Of a stretch of DNA of 64,000 nt, positions 20,555 through 30,856 are shown in pieces; the first letter of the stretch is position 1; each line of letters starts with the position of its first letter. The notes beneath the pieces were generated by a model. It did no database searches. It saw nothing but the letters and a program-made list of their open reading frames with translations, and was not told the origin of the DNA. Origin of the DNA: Actinomycetota bacterium. GTDB taxonomy: Bacteria; Actinomycetota; Nitriliruptoria; Nitriliruptorales; Nitriliruptoraceae. The stretch is taken from NCBI GenBank assembly GCA_019348135.1, contig JAHWJY010000003.1, positions 1-64,000 on the forward strand, given 5' to 3'. A program made the position numbers and the translations under genes.

Positions 20555-21466
20555 ATGGCACTCGGCTACGACGGCACGCTGTTCATCCTGGCTTTCGACC
20601 ACCGCGGCAGCTTCAAGCGGAAGTTCGGGGTGGGCGACGACGCGACGCCAGAGCAGATGGAGACCCTCCGCGACGCCAAGCGGCTGGTCTGGGAGGGCTT
20701 CCAGCAGGCGCTCGAGATGGGAGCGCCCAAGGACCAGGCCGGGATCCTCGTCGACGAGGAGATGGGCGCCGACATCGCCCGCGAGGCGAAGGACCTGGGC
20801 GTGCAGTTCGCGATGCCGGTCGAGAAGTCCGGCCAGCCCATCTTCGACTTCGAGTTCGGCGAGGAGTTCGGCGAGCACATCACGGACTTCGACCCGACGT
20901 TCTCGAAGGTGCTCGTGCGCTGGAACCCGAACGACCCGCAGGAGGAGAAGGACGCGCAGGGGCCGCGCCTGAAGCGGCTGGGCGATTGGCTGCGCGACAA
21001 CGGCCGGCTCTACCTCTTCGAGCTGTTGGTGCCGGCGACCGACGAGGACCTGGCGCGGGTGGACGGTGACAAGGACCGCTACGACACCGAGCTGCGACCC
21101 AACCTGACCATCGGGGCCATCAAGGAGATCCAGGACTTCGGCGTCGAGCCGGACATCTGGAAGATCGAGGGCCTCGACGACGCCGGCGACTGCGAGCGGC
21201 TGTCGGAGACCATCCGCACCGGCGAGGGCCGGGACGGCGTCTGTGCCGTCGTGCTCGGCCGCGGCGCCGACGACGCGAAGGTCGACCACTGGCTGCAGAC
21301 CGGGGCACCCGTCGACGGCTACCGGGGCTTCGCCATCGGTCGGTCGATCTGGTCCGACGAGGTCGACGCGTTCGTGGACGGCTCCCGGGGGCGCGAGGAG
21401 GCGGCGCGGAACATCGGGGAGAACTTCCTGCGCTTCGTCAACGTCTACCGGGACGCCCAGCGCTGA
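20555..21466 (+). CDS. DUF2090 TIM-barrel protein (IolC C-terminal-like aldolase family)
   Basis: 303 residues from ATG 20555 with AGAGAGGGA upstream. The protein opens with LFILAFDHRGSFKRKFG, the DHR signature of DUF2090, the domain fused C-terminally to the kinase IolC in some bacteria and related to class I aldolases of 2-deoxy-5-keto-gluconate 6-phosphate. Later strands AGILVDEEMGADIA, WKIEGLDD and CAVVLGRGADDAKV, with the final GYRGFAIGRSIW, are typical of a phosphate-binding barrel end. No other inositol gene lies nearby, so its substrate is unassigned. The DedA gene follows closely. Confidence 0.85.
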   Translation: MALGYDGTLFILAFDHRGSFKRKFGVGDDATPEQMETLRDAKRLVWEGFQQALEMGAPKDQAGILVDEEMGADIAREAKDLGVQFAMPVEKSGQPIFDFEFGEEFGEHITDFDPTFSKVLVRWNPNDPQEEKDAQGPRLKRLGDWLRDNGRLYLFELLVPATDEDLARVDGDKDRYDTELRPNLTIGAIKEIQDFGVEPDIWKIEGLDDAGDCERLSETIRTGEGRDGVCAVVLGRGADDAKVDHWLQTGAPVDGYRGFAIGRSIWSDEVDAFVDGSRGREEAARNIGENFLRFVNVYRDAQR

Positions 21467-21555
21467 CCGCCCTCGTCGCCCGGTCGGCCACGGGCGGCGC
21501 GGACCTCACCGGTCTCGTCGGGTGGGTCGCCGACGTCGTCGCGACGCTCGGCGCC

Positions 21556-22110
21556 ATGGGTGTCGGCCTGCTCGTCGCCCTCGAGAACCTCTTCCCGCCG
21601 GTCCCGAGCGAGATCGTGCTGCCGTTCGCGGGCTTCGTCAGCGCGCGCGGCGGCGCGGCGCTCTGGCTGATGATCGTGGCCGCCACGGTCGGATCGGTCG
21701 CCGGTGCGCTCCTGCTCTACGGGATCGGCCGGCGTCTCGGCGAGCCTCGGGCGCGGCGGTCGCTGTGCCGGCTCCCGCTCGTCGAGGCCGACGAGGTCGA
21801 CCGGGGCATCGCCTGGTTCCGGCGCCACGGCCAGGCCGCCGTCCTCACCGGTCGGTTCGTGCCGTTCGTGCGCAGCGTCGTGTCCCTCCCGGCCGGAGCC
21901 TCGAGGATGCCGCTGGGGCGGTTCGTGCTGCTGACGGCGCTCGGCTCCGGGATCTGGAACACGCTCTGGATCGTGGGGGGGTACGCGTTGGGGCGGCAGT
22001 GGCGGGACGTCGGGCGGTACTCGGACCTGCTGAACGGGGGGCTGGCGGTCGTCGCGGTGCTGCTCCTGCTGCGGTTCGTGTGGCGCCGACGCGACCGCAT
22101 CGGCGCGTAG
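21556..22110 (+). CDS. DedA/SNARE-associated family membrane protein
   Basis: 184 residues from ATG 21556. DedA hallmarks are LENLFPPVPSEIVLPFAGF near the start, GRFVPFVRSVVSLPAGASRM in the middle (FxRxxxSxPAG) and GxxxWNTLWIVGGYALG later, with several hydrophobic helices. DedA proteins are polytopic and have been linked to undecaprenyl phosphate or phospholipid flipping. The family usually has about 25 more residues before LENLFPP. The frame stays open upstream to a CTG at 21463 that overlaps the preceding TGA, and its translation (LVGWVADVVATLGAMGV) fits the family, so the real start may be there. Confidence 0.88.
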   Translation: MGVGLLVALENLFPPVPSEIVLPFAGFVSARGGAALWLMIVAATVGSVAGALLLYGIGRRLGEPRARRSLCRLPLVEADEVDRGIAWFRRHGQAAVLTGRFVPFVRSVVSLPAGASRMPLGRFVLLTALGSGIWNTLWIVGGYALGRQWRDVGRYSDLLNGGLAVVAVLLLLRFVWRRRDRIGA

Positions 22111-22186
22111 GCTGGCGCACCCGGCCCCGGCACCGCCGTGCGCCCACCCCCTCGAGCCCCCGCCAGGCGGGGAGGAGTGAACGATC

Positions 22187-22390
22187 ATGGCCGTCATCAA
22201 GACCATCGACCTGGTCGGCGTGTCCACGGAGTCGTGGCGCGACGCGGCCCAGAAGGCCCTCGAGGAGGCCAGCAAGACCCTCCGGGGCGTCGAGGGGTTC
22301 AACGTGCTCGACACGTCGGCGGTCGTGGAGGACGGTCAGATCAGCGAGTACCACACCCACATCCGCATCAAGTTCCGCATCGCCCGCTGA
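22187..22390 (+). CDS. Dodecin (flavin storage protein)
   Basis: 67 residues from ATG 22187 with GGGGAGGAG upstream. The small beta-alpha-beta fold signature is complete: IKTIDLVGVSTESWRDAAQKAL, LRGVEGFNVLDTSAVVEDGQI, and YHTHIRIKFRI. Dodecins form hollow 12-mers that hold riboflavin, FMN or coenzyme A and buffer free flavin. The residue pattern matches the actinobacterial type. It stands alone between the DedA gene and the convergent LVIVD gene. Confidence 0.95.
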   Translation: MAVIKTIDLVGVSTESWRDAAQKALEEASKTLRGVEGFNVLDTSAVVEDGQISEYHTHIRIKFRIAR

Positions 22391-22444
22391 ACGCCGCCGG
22401 GGTCCCCGCGCCAGGTCGGCGCCGGGGACCGTCGGGGCGGTCGC

Positions 22445-23818
22445 TCAGAGGTAGCGCAGGAAGCTCGACGGAGCGGCCGCGGGCGGCTCGAACCGGAACA
22501 CGTCCAGCCCGCGGACGCCGAAGTCCCCGACGTAGATGTGGTCGCCGTGGACGGTGGCACCCCAGGAGTTCGCGCCGGGGGCGATGAACTGCCCCGCGCG
22601 CACGGGGTTCGCGGGGTCGGACAGGTCGAGGACCTGCAGACCCGCGTTGTACGAGCCGATGAAGACGTAGTGGCCCCGGGTGCTGAACACGTGCACCGAG
22701 CAGACCGCGGCGGGCGTGCCGGGGCCGTTGAACCAGTCCGCCATCCAGGTCGCCTTGGTGAGGTCCTCCGAGAGCCGGACGGTGCTGATCCCACCGGCCT
22801 CGCAGCCGTTGTGCAGGTCCTCGTCGGAGACGAACATCACGCTCGGGTCGGCCTCGAGCAGCTGGACCTCGTGGTAGTAGCGGATCGGGTGGCCGTCGTC
22901 CGCGTCCGCATCCGTACCCTTCACCCAGCGGTTGAGGACTACCGGCGCGGTCGGGTCCGTGATGTCGATGATGAAGATGCTGCCCGTGTTGCCGTTGTCG
23001 TTGGTGTAGCTGCCGCCCTCGGCGAGCACGACGATGTCGCGCTCCCCACGGGTCGGGTCCAGGTCCCCGTCGCCGTCCTGGTCGACCCACTGGTCGGGCT
23101 GGAGCAGGATCTCGTGGTCCGGGTAGATGGTGAGGTCGTGGGTGTGCGTGAAGTCGGCGCCGACATCACGTCCGAGCCGCTCGCGCACCGGCGATTGCTC
23201 CCACATGGTCACGGGGTTCCGGTTGAGCAGGCGCGTCGGCGCCTCCCCCGCGAGCAGCGGCTCGAGGTCGAAGATCCGGAAGCCGAAGTCGCCCCTGCCC
23301 CCCGACGGCAGCCACAGCCGTTCGCGGTCGAAGATGTCGCTGTTGTGCGCCTCGCCGTCCTCCGGGCCGGTGGAGCGGTGCAGCAGCTCCAGGTTCTCGG
23401 GGTCCGTCGCGTCGATGAACTCGGTCTGCTGGGTGCCGCGAGCACGCGAGGTGCCCCCGAGGGCCACGATGTGCCGGCCGTCCATCACGGTGGCGTCCGG
23501 CACGGCGTCGGCGCGCGCGCCGAGGTCGCCCGTGTCCTGCGGGCCGGGCCGCCAGTCACCCAGGACCTGCGGGTCCGCGGGGTTGGCGATGTCGAAGATC
23601 CGCATCCCGGTGCCGTAGGCCCCGACGTACAGCCGGTCGCCCTCGACGGAGGCGTGGCCGCCCGTCGAGCCCGGGACGTTCGTCACGTGGGTGACGTTCT
23701 CGGCGACCACGTCGGCGATCAGGGTGTTGCCGCCGACGTTGACGCCGGCGACCGCCGGCAGCGTCGGCACGAGGCTCCCGACGAGCGTCGTCGCAGCCAG
23801 CATGGTGAGCTTCTTCAA
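22445..23818 (-). CDS. Secreted LVIVD-repeat beta-propeller-like protein (1)
   Basis: 457 residues, initiated at TTG 23818, chosen because GGAGG lies six bases before it and the signal peptide KKLTMLAATTLVGSLVPTLPA follows directly. The mature part has repeated blades of the LVIVD type: VEGDRLYVGAYGTGMRIFDIANP, GSIFIIDITDPTAP, and VFIGSYNAGLQVLDLSDPANP. A DQDGDGDLDPT segment near residue 270 looks like a calcium loop. LVIVD proteins are extracellular and mostly uncharacterised. It is downstream of, and on the same strand as, the LuxR-type regulator but separated from it by 77 bases. Confidence 0.85.
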   Translation of the reverse strand: MKKLTMLAATTLVGSLVPTLPAVAGVNVGGNTLIADVVAENVTHVTNVPGSTGGHASVEGDRLYVGAYGTGMRIFDIANPADPQVLGDWRPGPQDTGDLGARADAVPDATVMDGRHIVALGGTSRARGTQQTEFIDATDPENLELLHRSTGPEDGEAHNSDIFDRERLWLPSGGRGDFGFRIFDLEPLLAGEAPTRLLNRNPVTMWEQSPVRERLGRDVGADFTHTHDLTIYPDHEILLQPDQWVDQDGDGDLDPTRGERDIVVLAEGGSYTNDNGNTGSIFIIDITDPTAPVVLNRWVKGTDADADDGHPIRYYHEVQLLEADPSVMFVSDEDLHNGCEAGGISTVRLSEDLTKATWMADWFNGPGTPAAVCSVHVFSTRGHYVFIGSYNAGLQVLDLSDPANPVRAGQFIAPGANSWGATVHGDHIYVGDFGVRGLDVFRFEPPAAAPSSFLRYL

Positions 23819-23895
23819 CGGGAACCTCCGAGAGGGCGATGTCCCGAGGGATTCGACGTGCGTCCTCCCGTCTCCTCCAGGGCGGCGCCCAGCGC

Positions 23896-24573
23896 TCAGA
23901 GGAGCCGGCGGCCGGCCGCCCAGGCGGTGAGCTCGTGCCGGCTCGACAGCTGCAGCTTCCGCAGCACGGCGGACACGTGCGTCTCGACCGTCTTGATGGA
24001 GATGTGCAGCCGCTTGGCGACCTCCTTGTAGGTGTAGCCACGCGCGATGTGCCGCATCACCTCCTTCTCGCGGGTCGTGAGCTGGTCGAGCTCCGGGTCG
24101 GCGTCGTCGACGCCCGGCGGGAGGTCGCCGGCGAAGGCGTCGAGCACGAAGCCGGCGAGGCGGGGCGAGAACACGGCGTCGCCCTCGGCGATGCGCTGGA
24201 TCGCGTCGACGAGCTCGTCGGGCGCGATGGTCTTGGTGACGTAGCCCCGGGCGCCGGCGCGGATGACGGCGATGACGTCCTCGGCGGCGTCGGACACCGA
24301 CAGCGCCAGGAAGCGGGTGTCGGGGTGGGTCTCGTGCACGCCCTCGATCACCGCGCGGCCGCCGCCGCCGGGCATGTGCACGTCGAGCAGGACGACATCG
24401 GGCTTGGTGAGTCGGATGCCCTGGATGGCCTCGTCGACGTCGCCGGCGTCGCCGACGATGTCCACGCGCGTGCCGATCTCGGCCTTCACGCCGGAGCGGA
24501 ACATGCGGTGGTCGTCGACGAGGAAGATGCGAGTTCCCCTTCGGGGCTGCTCGACCAACACGCGCTGGGTCAC
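23896..24573 (-). CDS. NarL/LuxR-type response regulator of the PspC kinase pair
   Basis: 225 residues from GTG 24573, overlapping the kinase stop by four bases (GTGA). The receiver has the acidic pair VDDH near 19-22, phospho-acceptor Asp64 in VVLLDVHMP, and lysine in YVTKTIAPD. The C-terminal LuxR helix-turn-helix reads LTTREKEVMRHIARGYTYK, then LHISIKTVETHVSAVLRKL. It pairs with the kinase directly upstream and should regulate envelope-stress genes, likely the divergent PspC operon. Confidence 0.95.
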   Translation of the reverse strand: MTQRVLVEQPRRGTRIFLVDDHRMFRSGVKAEIGTRVDIVGDAGDVDEAIQGIRLTKPDVVLLDVHMPGGGGRAVIEGVHETHPDTRFLALSVSDAAEDVIAVIRAGARGYVTKTIAPDELVDAIQRIAEGDAVFSPRLAGFVLDAFAGDLPPGVDDADPELDQLTTREKEVMRHIARGYTYKEVAKRLHISIKTVETHVSAVLRKLQLSSRHELTAWAAGRRLL

Positions 24574-25859
24574 GGGGTCGTCTCCGATCGGGAGGCGGGA
24601 TGCCGTGGCAGGGTGACCGCGACCTCGGTCCCTCCGCCGGGCTCGGTCCACAGCTCGACCGTGCCACCGCGTCGTTCGACGCGACCGCGGATCGAGTCGG
24701 CGATGCCGCGCCGGTCGGCCGGCACGGCGGCCGGATCGAAGCCCCGACCGCGGTCACGCACGAACGCCGTCACGACCTCCGGCGTCGACTCCAGGTACAC
24801 GGACACGACGTCGACGCCCGCGTGCTTCGCGGCGTTCACGGCCGCCTCCCGCACGGCGCCGATGACCGCGACCGTGTCGTCGTCGAGCACCCCGTCGCCG
24901 ACGAGCACGACGTCGAGGTCCACCTCGTGGTCGACCTCGACCTCCTCGGTCATGGCGTCGAGGGCGGCGCGGACGGTGCGGGTGTCCGGACCCGCACCGC
25001 GCCCGTACAGCCACGCGCGGAGCTCGCGCTCCTGCCGGCGGGCGAGCGCGACCATGCGCCGCGGCTCCTCGCTCGAGCGCTGGATCAGCGCGAGGGTCTG
25101 CAGCACCGAGTCGTGGAGGTGGGCGGCCACGTCGGCGCGTTCCTCGGAGCGGATGCGCTCGCGACGCTCCTCGGAGAGCTGGGCCACCAGGCGCGCGAGC
25201 CACGGCCCGAAGACCAGCGCGATGCCGGCCACCGTGACGGTGACGGCGAGGACGACCGGTCGGAAGGACACGAGCGCGTCGTTGGCCGCGAGGAAGCCGG
25301 CCATGCCGGCGCCGATCAGGGTCGCGCCCACGAGGATCCGCGGGATCGAGATGCGTCCGCCGAACACCGACCCGACGGGGTCGCCGGGGATGTGCGAGGC
25401 CATCCGGGACCACCGCGCACGGTCCTCCGCGTCCCCACGGGTCCAGATCACGGCCGACCCGAGCCCGCCGATCACCACCGGCCAGACGAGCCCGTCGCCG
25501 AGCCAGAACCCGGCCTCGCGCAGGAGCAGCAGCACCCCGAGCGTCACGAGCCCGAGCGCCACGCCCTGCTGCAGGTCGGGCGCACGTGGCACGTCGTGGG
25601 CGTCGGCCCCGGGGTCCTCGTCGCTCGAGAGCGCCCAACCGAGCAGGTACAGCAGCACGCCGGCCCCCCCGGCGAAGGCGAACAGGATGAACGCGATGCG
25701 GACGAGCACGGGGTCGACGCCGATGCGGTGGGCGAGCCCGGCGGCGATGCCGGCGACGACGCGGTCCTCGCCGGCGCGCGAGAACCCCAGGGCGCCCTCG
25801 GCCGCCCGTCGCCGTGGCGGCGGGGGAACGGTGGACGTCGCGGGGTCGGGAGGGCTCAC
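24570..25859 (-). CDS. PspC-domain sensor histidine kinase
   Basis: 429 residues from GTG 25859. The N-terminal PspC domain (about residues 25-85) reads DRVVAGIAAGLAHRIGVDP ... VRIAFILFAFAGGAGVLLYLL. Two further hydrophobic pairs precede a cytoplasmic NarX/LiaS-type kinase core: the dimerisation helix has AAHLHDSVLQTLALIQ with the phospho-acceptor His, then a GAVREAAVNAAKHAG N-box and DRGRGFDP G-box. PspC domains sense membrane stress, often by contact with other PspC or LiaF-like proteins. The neighbour 171 bases away on the opposite strand is a PspC/LiaF-like protein, its likely partner. Confidence 0.92.
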   Translation of the reverse strand: MSPPDPATSTVPPPPRRRAAEGALGFSRAGEDRVVAGIAAGLAHRIGVDPVLVRIAFILFAFAGGAGVLLYLLGWALSSDEDPGADAHDVPRAPDLQQGVALGLVTLGVLLLLREAGFWLGDGLVWPVVIGGLGSAVIWTRGDAEDRARWSRMASHIPGDPVGSVFGGRISIPRILVGATLIGAGMAGFLAANDALVSFRPVVLAVTVTVAGIALVFGPWLARLVAQLSEERRERIRSEERADVAAHLHDSVLQTLALIQRSSEEPRRMVALARRQERELRAWLYGRGAGPDTRTVRAALDAMTEEVEVDHEVDLDVVLVGDGVLDDDTVAVIGAVREAAVNAAKHAGVDVVSVYLESTPEVVTAFVRDRGRGFDPAAVPADRRGIADSIRGRVERRGGTVELWTEPGGGTEVAVTLPRHPASRSETTP

Positions 25860-26030
25860 GTCGACGATGGTCGCACACGCTGCCGGGGCGGACGAGTGGT
25901 GGCATCCCGGACATCCGTGCCGTCCCTCAGGGTCCGCCCAGGGTCGTCCCCGATGGTCCCGGGGGCGTGGCGTCCGGAGGATGGGACCACGACCTCGCCG
26001 GGGACCCCCCGAGCCGACCGGAGCACCGCC
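25860..26030. promoter_or_regulatory. Divergent promoter region of the PspC module with an inverted repeat
   Basis: 171 bases separate the two divergent starts. An inverted repeat TGGTCCC (25954-25960) with GGGACCA (25983-25989) lies roughly in the middle and is a candidate site for the LuxR-type regulator. Two CAGGGTC copies are also present around 25928-25945. No confident -35/-10 pair was seen. Confidence 0.35.
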
Positions 26031-27299
26031 GTGACCGAGACCCCGACCGATACCCCCCCGCCGCCGCCCCCTCCGCCCACGTCCGGTCCGGACCGTCCCC
26101 GGCCGCTGCTGGTCCGCCGGCGCCGCGGGCGCATGCTGGCGGGCGTCGCGAGTGGCCTGGCCCGTCACCTCCGCGTCGACGTGACCCTGGTCCGGATCGG
26201 GTTCGTGATCCTCGCCTTCACGGGCGGTGCCGGCATCCTCGGCTACCTCGCGGGCTGGGTGCTGCTGCCGGAGGAGGACGACGACGGCAGCGAGCCGGTC
26301 AGCTGGACGGTCCCGCGGGGCGCGTCGTTCTGGGTCGGCGTCGGCCTGCTGGTGGTGGCCACGATCGTGCTCGTGGAGCACACGACCCCGTTCGGCTCGT
26401 CCGTGGGCACCCCCCTCGTGCTGATCGCGGTCGGGGTCGCGCTGTGGAAGGTCAGCCAGGACCGCGCGGACCGTCCGCCCCCACCCGTCCCCGACGGGAC
26501 GTCCGGGGTCCCCGGGACGGGCAACGACACGCCCCCCGGATCGCCGGGCGCCGCTTCCGCGCCGACCGAGCGGATGGACGCGGTCCCCGGGCCGGCCTGG
26601 ACCCCGCCCCCCGTGCCGCCTCGCGCGTCCCGCGCGGCCGCGGACTGGACCCCGCCGGCGTCGCGGCGACCGCGCTCCATCCTGGGTCGGCTCACCCTGG
26701 GCGTCCTGCTCCTCGCGGTCGGCGGCGGCGTGCTGCTCGAGCAGCTCGACCTGATCCGGTTCACGGCGCTCGACGCCGCGGCGACGGCCCTGTTCGTCGT
26801 CGGGCTCGGCCTCGTCGTCGGCACCTGGTTCGGCCGCGCCCGTGGCCTCATCCTCCTCGGAGTCCTGCTCGTGCCCTTCGTCCTGGCGACCGGCGTCCTG
26901 CATGCCGCCGGCATCGACGTGGGGGGCGGGGCCGGCGAGCACTTCCACACGGTGTCCGCGACGGACGAACTCCTGCCCGAGTACAGCCTCGGTGCCGGCC
27001 TCCTCCAGCTCGACCTGTCGGGGATGGACGTGCCGGACGTCGGTGCCAGCACCGACGTCCGCCTGGGTGCCGGCGAGATCGTGCTCCTCGTTCCCGAGGA
27101 CACCAACGTCGTGGTCGACGCGAGCGTCCAGCTCGGCGCCGTGGAGCTGCCCAGGATGGATCGTGGGGGAGCCGGGATCACCGAGCACCTCGAGCTGCGG
27201 GGGTCACCGGACACCGGGGGGACGCTCCACATCGACGCCCGACTCGGGGTCGGTCAACTCACCGTCCGCATGGTCCCGACCCCGGAGGATCCCGCATGA
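26031..27299 (+). CDS. PspC-domain membrane protein with LiaF-like toast-rack C-terminus
   Basis: 422 residues from GTG 26031. A proline-rich N-terminus (polyproline run of eight) precedes a PspC domain (RRRRGRMLAGVASGLARHL ... FVILAFTGGAGILGYLAGWVLLPEED). Two hydrophobic segments follow, then a proline-rich cytoplasmic linker, two more membrane helices near 225-280, and a C-terminal soluble beta-rich part (LDLSGMDVPDVGASTDVRLG ... VVDASVQLGAVELP ... HIDARLGVGQLTVRMVP) that looks like the LiaF/DUF2154 toast-rack fold, which regulates LiaRS-type systems. It is divergent from the PspC kinase and overlaps the next gene by four bases. Confidence 0.87.
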   Translation: MTETPTDTPPPPPPPPTSGPDRPRPLLVRRRRGRMLAGVASGLARHLRVDVTLVRIGFVILAFTGGAGILGYLAGWVLLPEEDDDGSEPVSWTVPRGASFWVGVGLLVVATIVLVEHTTPFGSSVGTPLVLIAVGVALWKVSQDRADRPPPPVPDGTSGVPGTGNDTPPGSPGAASAPTERMDAVPGPAWTPPPVPPRASRAAADWTPPASRRPRSILGRLTLGVLLLAVGGGVLLEQLDLIRFTALDAAATALFVVGLGLVVGTWFGRARGLILLGVLLVPFVLATGVLHAAGIDVGGGAGEHFHTVSATDELLPEYSLGAGLLQLDLSGMDVPDVGASTDVRLGAGEIVLLVPEDTNVVVDASVQLGAVELPRMDRGGAGITEHLELRGSPDTGGTLHIDARLGVGQLTVRMVPTPEDPA

Positions 27300-27568
27300 C
27301 CCGCCACCGCACCGACCTCCTCTCGCTCCTGTTCGGCCTCGCCTTCATCGCGTTGGCGGTGGCGGCGCGCAACGGCGCCCTCCGGTTCACCAGCCCGCCG
27401 GACGTCCGGTGGATCTGGCCGGCGCTCCTGATCGGAGGCGGCCTGAGCCTGCTGGCCGGGCTGACCCGCTACGACGCGACGGCGCCGGACGCGACCGCCG
27501 ACGGTGGCGACCCTGCCGGCGACGGACCAGGCGCTGCCGGCGGGGAGTCACCTCCCGCGGACGGGTAG
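27296..27568 (+). CDS. Small two-helix membrane protein coupled to the PspC protein
   Basis: 90 residues from ATG 27296, overlapping the upstream stop by four bases (ATGA). Two hydrophobic helices (LLSLLFGLAFIALAVAARNG and IWPALLIGGGLSLLAGL) and a low-complexity acidic alanine/glycine/aspartate tail. It is probably cotranscribed and works with the PspC protein. The 3' end (27543-27568) belongs to an imperfect direct repeat found again at 28098-28159. Confidence 0.75.
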   Translation: MTRHRTDLLSLLFGLAFIALAVAARNGALRFTSPPDVRWIWPALLIGGGLSLLAGLTRYDATAPDATADGGDPAGDGPGAAGGESPPADG

Positions 27569-27602
27569 CTCCGGCCAAGGAGCTCATCCCGCGGTCGGCG
27601 TG
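27543..27602 (+). repeat. Imperfect direct repeat, left copy (3' end of the small membrane gene)
   Basis: Sixty bases beginning GGGAGTCACCTC and containing GCGGACGGGTAG, the last codons and stop of the 27296-27568 gene, then AGGAGCTCATCCCGCGG. The matching copy is 28098-28159, with about eight substitutions and a few small gaps. Upstream of the repeats weaker similarity continues (CTGACCCGCTACGACGCGACG against ATCACCCATCTCGACGCGACG), as if the whole 3' part of the gene had been duplicated. Confidence 0.7.
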
Positions 27603-27944
27603 ACGGGGCTGCCCGCGTCCGTTGAGACCACCGATCCCTTCCCGACGACGTCCGTCGTCGTCGGCGAGGACCCCTTCAGCGACTGGGGCGGCGGCGGCAA
27701 CGACGCCGTCGTCGGTCACGCGCTCGGGCAGGACCTGGTGGAAGCCTCGATCAGGATGCCCGATGCCGACACGGTGGAGTTCCAGATCGAGGTGACCTTC
27801 CTCCCGAGCGCCGGCGACGTGGCCGGCTGGCCGGAGGCGAGCCGCTACGTCTGGGACATACTCGTCGACGGGGAGTTCGTCGAGCTCGACGGCAGGTTCA
27901 CCAACTACACCCGCGGTGCCGACCACCGATCCGTTGGGCTGTGA
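27603..27944 (+). pseudogene. Orphan fragment of a secreted-type protein
   Basis: Between the membrane-protein gene and purA an open reading stretch encodes about 100 residues that look like real protein: TDPFPTTSVVVGEDPFSDW, then VEFQIEVTFLPSAGDV and YVWDILVDGEFVELDGRFTN. The strands resemble a beta-sandwich module of extracellular proteins. It has no signal peptide, no ribosome site at a plausible start, and ends abruptly after NYTRGA. It sits between two imperfect direct repeats, so it is best read as a leftover piece of a larger gene brought here by a rearrangement. A small expressed protein is not excluded. Confidence 0.5.
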
Positions 27945-29555
<1,611 letters not shown>

Positions 29556-29568
29556 GGAGGGAACGCAC

Positions 29569-30849
29569 GTGGGTCGCAACGTCCTGGTCGTCGGCGGTGG
29601 CGGACGCGAGCACGCGCTCGCGTGGCGCCTCGCGGCGTCGAGCTCGGTGGACGCCGTCGAGAGCACGCCCGGCAACCCCGGCACCGCGGCCATCGGGCGC
29701 ACGCACGACATCGACGTCGAGGACCCCGCCGCCGTGGCCGAGCTGGCCGAGCGGCGCGGCGCCGACCTCGTCGTCATCGGGCCCGAGGCGCCGCTCGTCG
29801 CCGGCGTGGCCGACGAGCTCCTCCGCCGCGACATCCCCGTCTTCGGCCCCACCGCCGACGGGGCGCGCATCGAGGGCTCGAAGGCGTTCGCCAAGGAGGT
29901 GATGGCGGCGGCCGGCGTGCCGACGGCCGGCTACGTGGCCACCGCCGACCGCGAGGAGGCGCAGACCGCGCTCGAGCGGTCCGCCCCGCCGTACGTCGTC
30001 AAGGCCGACGGCCTCGCGGCGGGCAAGGGGGTCAGCATCTGCGACACCCTCCCCGAGGCCAGGGAGGCCGTCGACGACCTGCTCGTACGCCGGCGCTTCG
30101 GCGACGCCGGCGACCGGGTCGTGATCGAGGAGTTCCTCCACGGGCCCGAGGTCAGCGTCTTCGGCGTCTGCGACGGCGAGGACGTGGTGCTGCTGTCGCC
30201 GGCGCAGGACTTCAAGCGCGCCGAGGACGGCGACGCCGGCCCCAACACCGGCGGCATGGGCGCGTTCACGCCGGTGCCGGGGTTCGGCCTCCCGGACGCC
30301 GGCGAGCTGTCAGGGCTGGTGTTCCGCCCCGTCCTGCGCGAGCTCGCCGCCCGCGGAACCCCCTACCGCGGCGTCCTCTACGCCGGGCTCGTCCTGACCG
30401 ATGGCGGGCCGAAGCTGCTCGAGTTCAACGCCCGCTTCGGCGACCCGGAGACGCAGATCGTGCTGCGTCGGCTGGGATCGGACCTCGGCGACCTCCTGGC
30501 GGCGGCCGCGACCGGACGGGTCCGGGACGTGCGGGTCCGGTGGCACGACGACGCGTTCGTCGGGATCGTGCTCGCGAGCGGGGGCTACCCCGGCGCCTAC
30601 CGCACCGGCCTGCCGATCACGGGCGTCGACGAGGCCGACGCCCGCGAGGGCGTGAAGGTGTTCCACGCCGGCACCGCCCGTGCCGGCGACGGCACGCTCG
30701 TCACGAGCGGCGGTCGTGTGCTCAACGTGACCGGACGTGGCGCGACGATCGCCGACGCCCGCGAGGTCGCCTACGAGGCGGCGGACCGCATCCGCTGGGA
30801 CGGCCTGCACCGTCGTGAGGACATCGCTCTCACGGCCTCGCGCGCCTGA
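29569..30849 (+). CDS. purD: Phosphoribosylamine-glycine ligase (GARS)
   Basis: 426 residues from GTG 29569. N-domain opens VLVVGGGGREHALAWRL. The ATP-grasp domain carries YVVKADGLAAGKGVSICDT and the metal/ATP loop VVIEEFLHGPEVSVFGVCDG. The GARS signature reads PNTGGMGAFTPVP, then LYAGLVLTDGGPKLLEFNARFGDPETQ. It makes glycinamide ribonucleotide, the second step of IMP synthesis. It follows purA directly and ends six bases before the convergent SRPBCC gene. Confidence 0.97.
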   Translation: MGRNVLVVGGGGREHALAWRLAASSSVDAVESTPGNPGTAAIGRTHDIDVEDPAAVAELAERRGADLVVIGPEAPLVAGVADELLRRDIPVFGPTADGARIEGSKAFAKEVMAAAGVPTAGYVATADREEAQTALERSAPPYVVKADGLAAGKGVSICDTLPEAREAVDDLLVRRRFGDAGDRVVIEEFLHGPEVSVFGVCDGEDVVLLSPAQDFKRAEDGDAGPNTGGMGAFTPVPGFGLPDAGELSGLVFRPVLRELAARGTPYRGVLYAGLVLTDGGPKLLEFNARFGDPETQIVLRRLGSDLGDLLAAAATGRVRDVRVRWHDDAFVGIVLASGGYPGAYRTGLPITGVDEADAREGVKVFHAGTARAGDGTLVTSGGRVLNVTGRGATIADAREVAYEAADRIRWDGLHRREDIALTASRA

Positions 30850-30856
30850 CGGCGCG

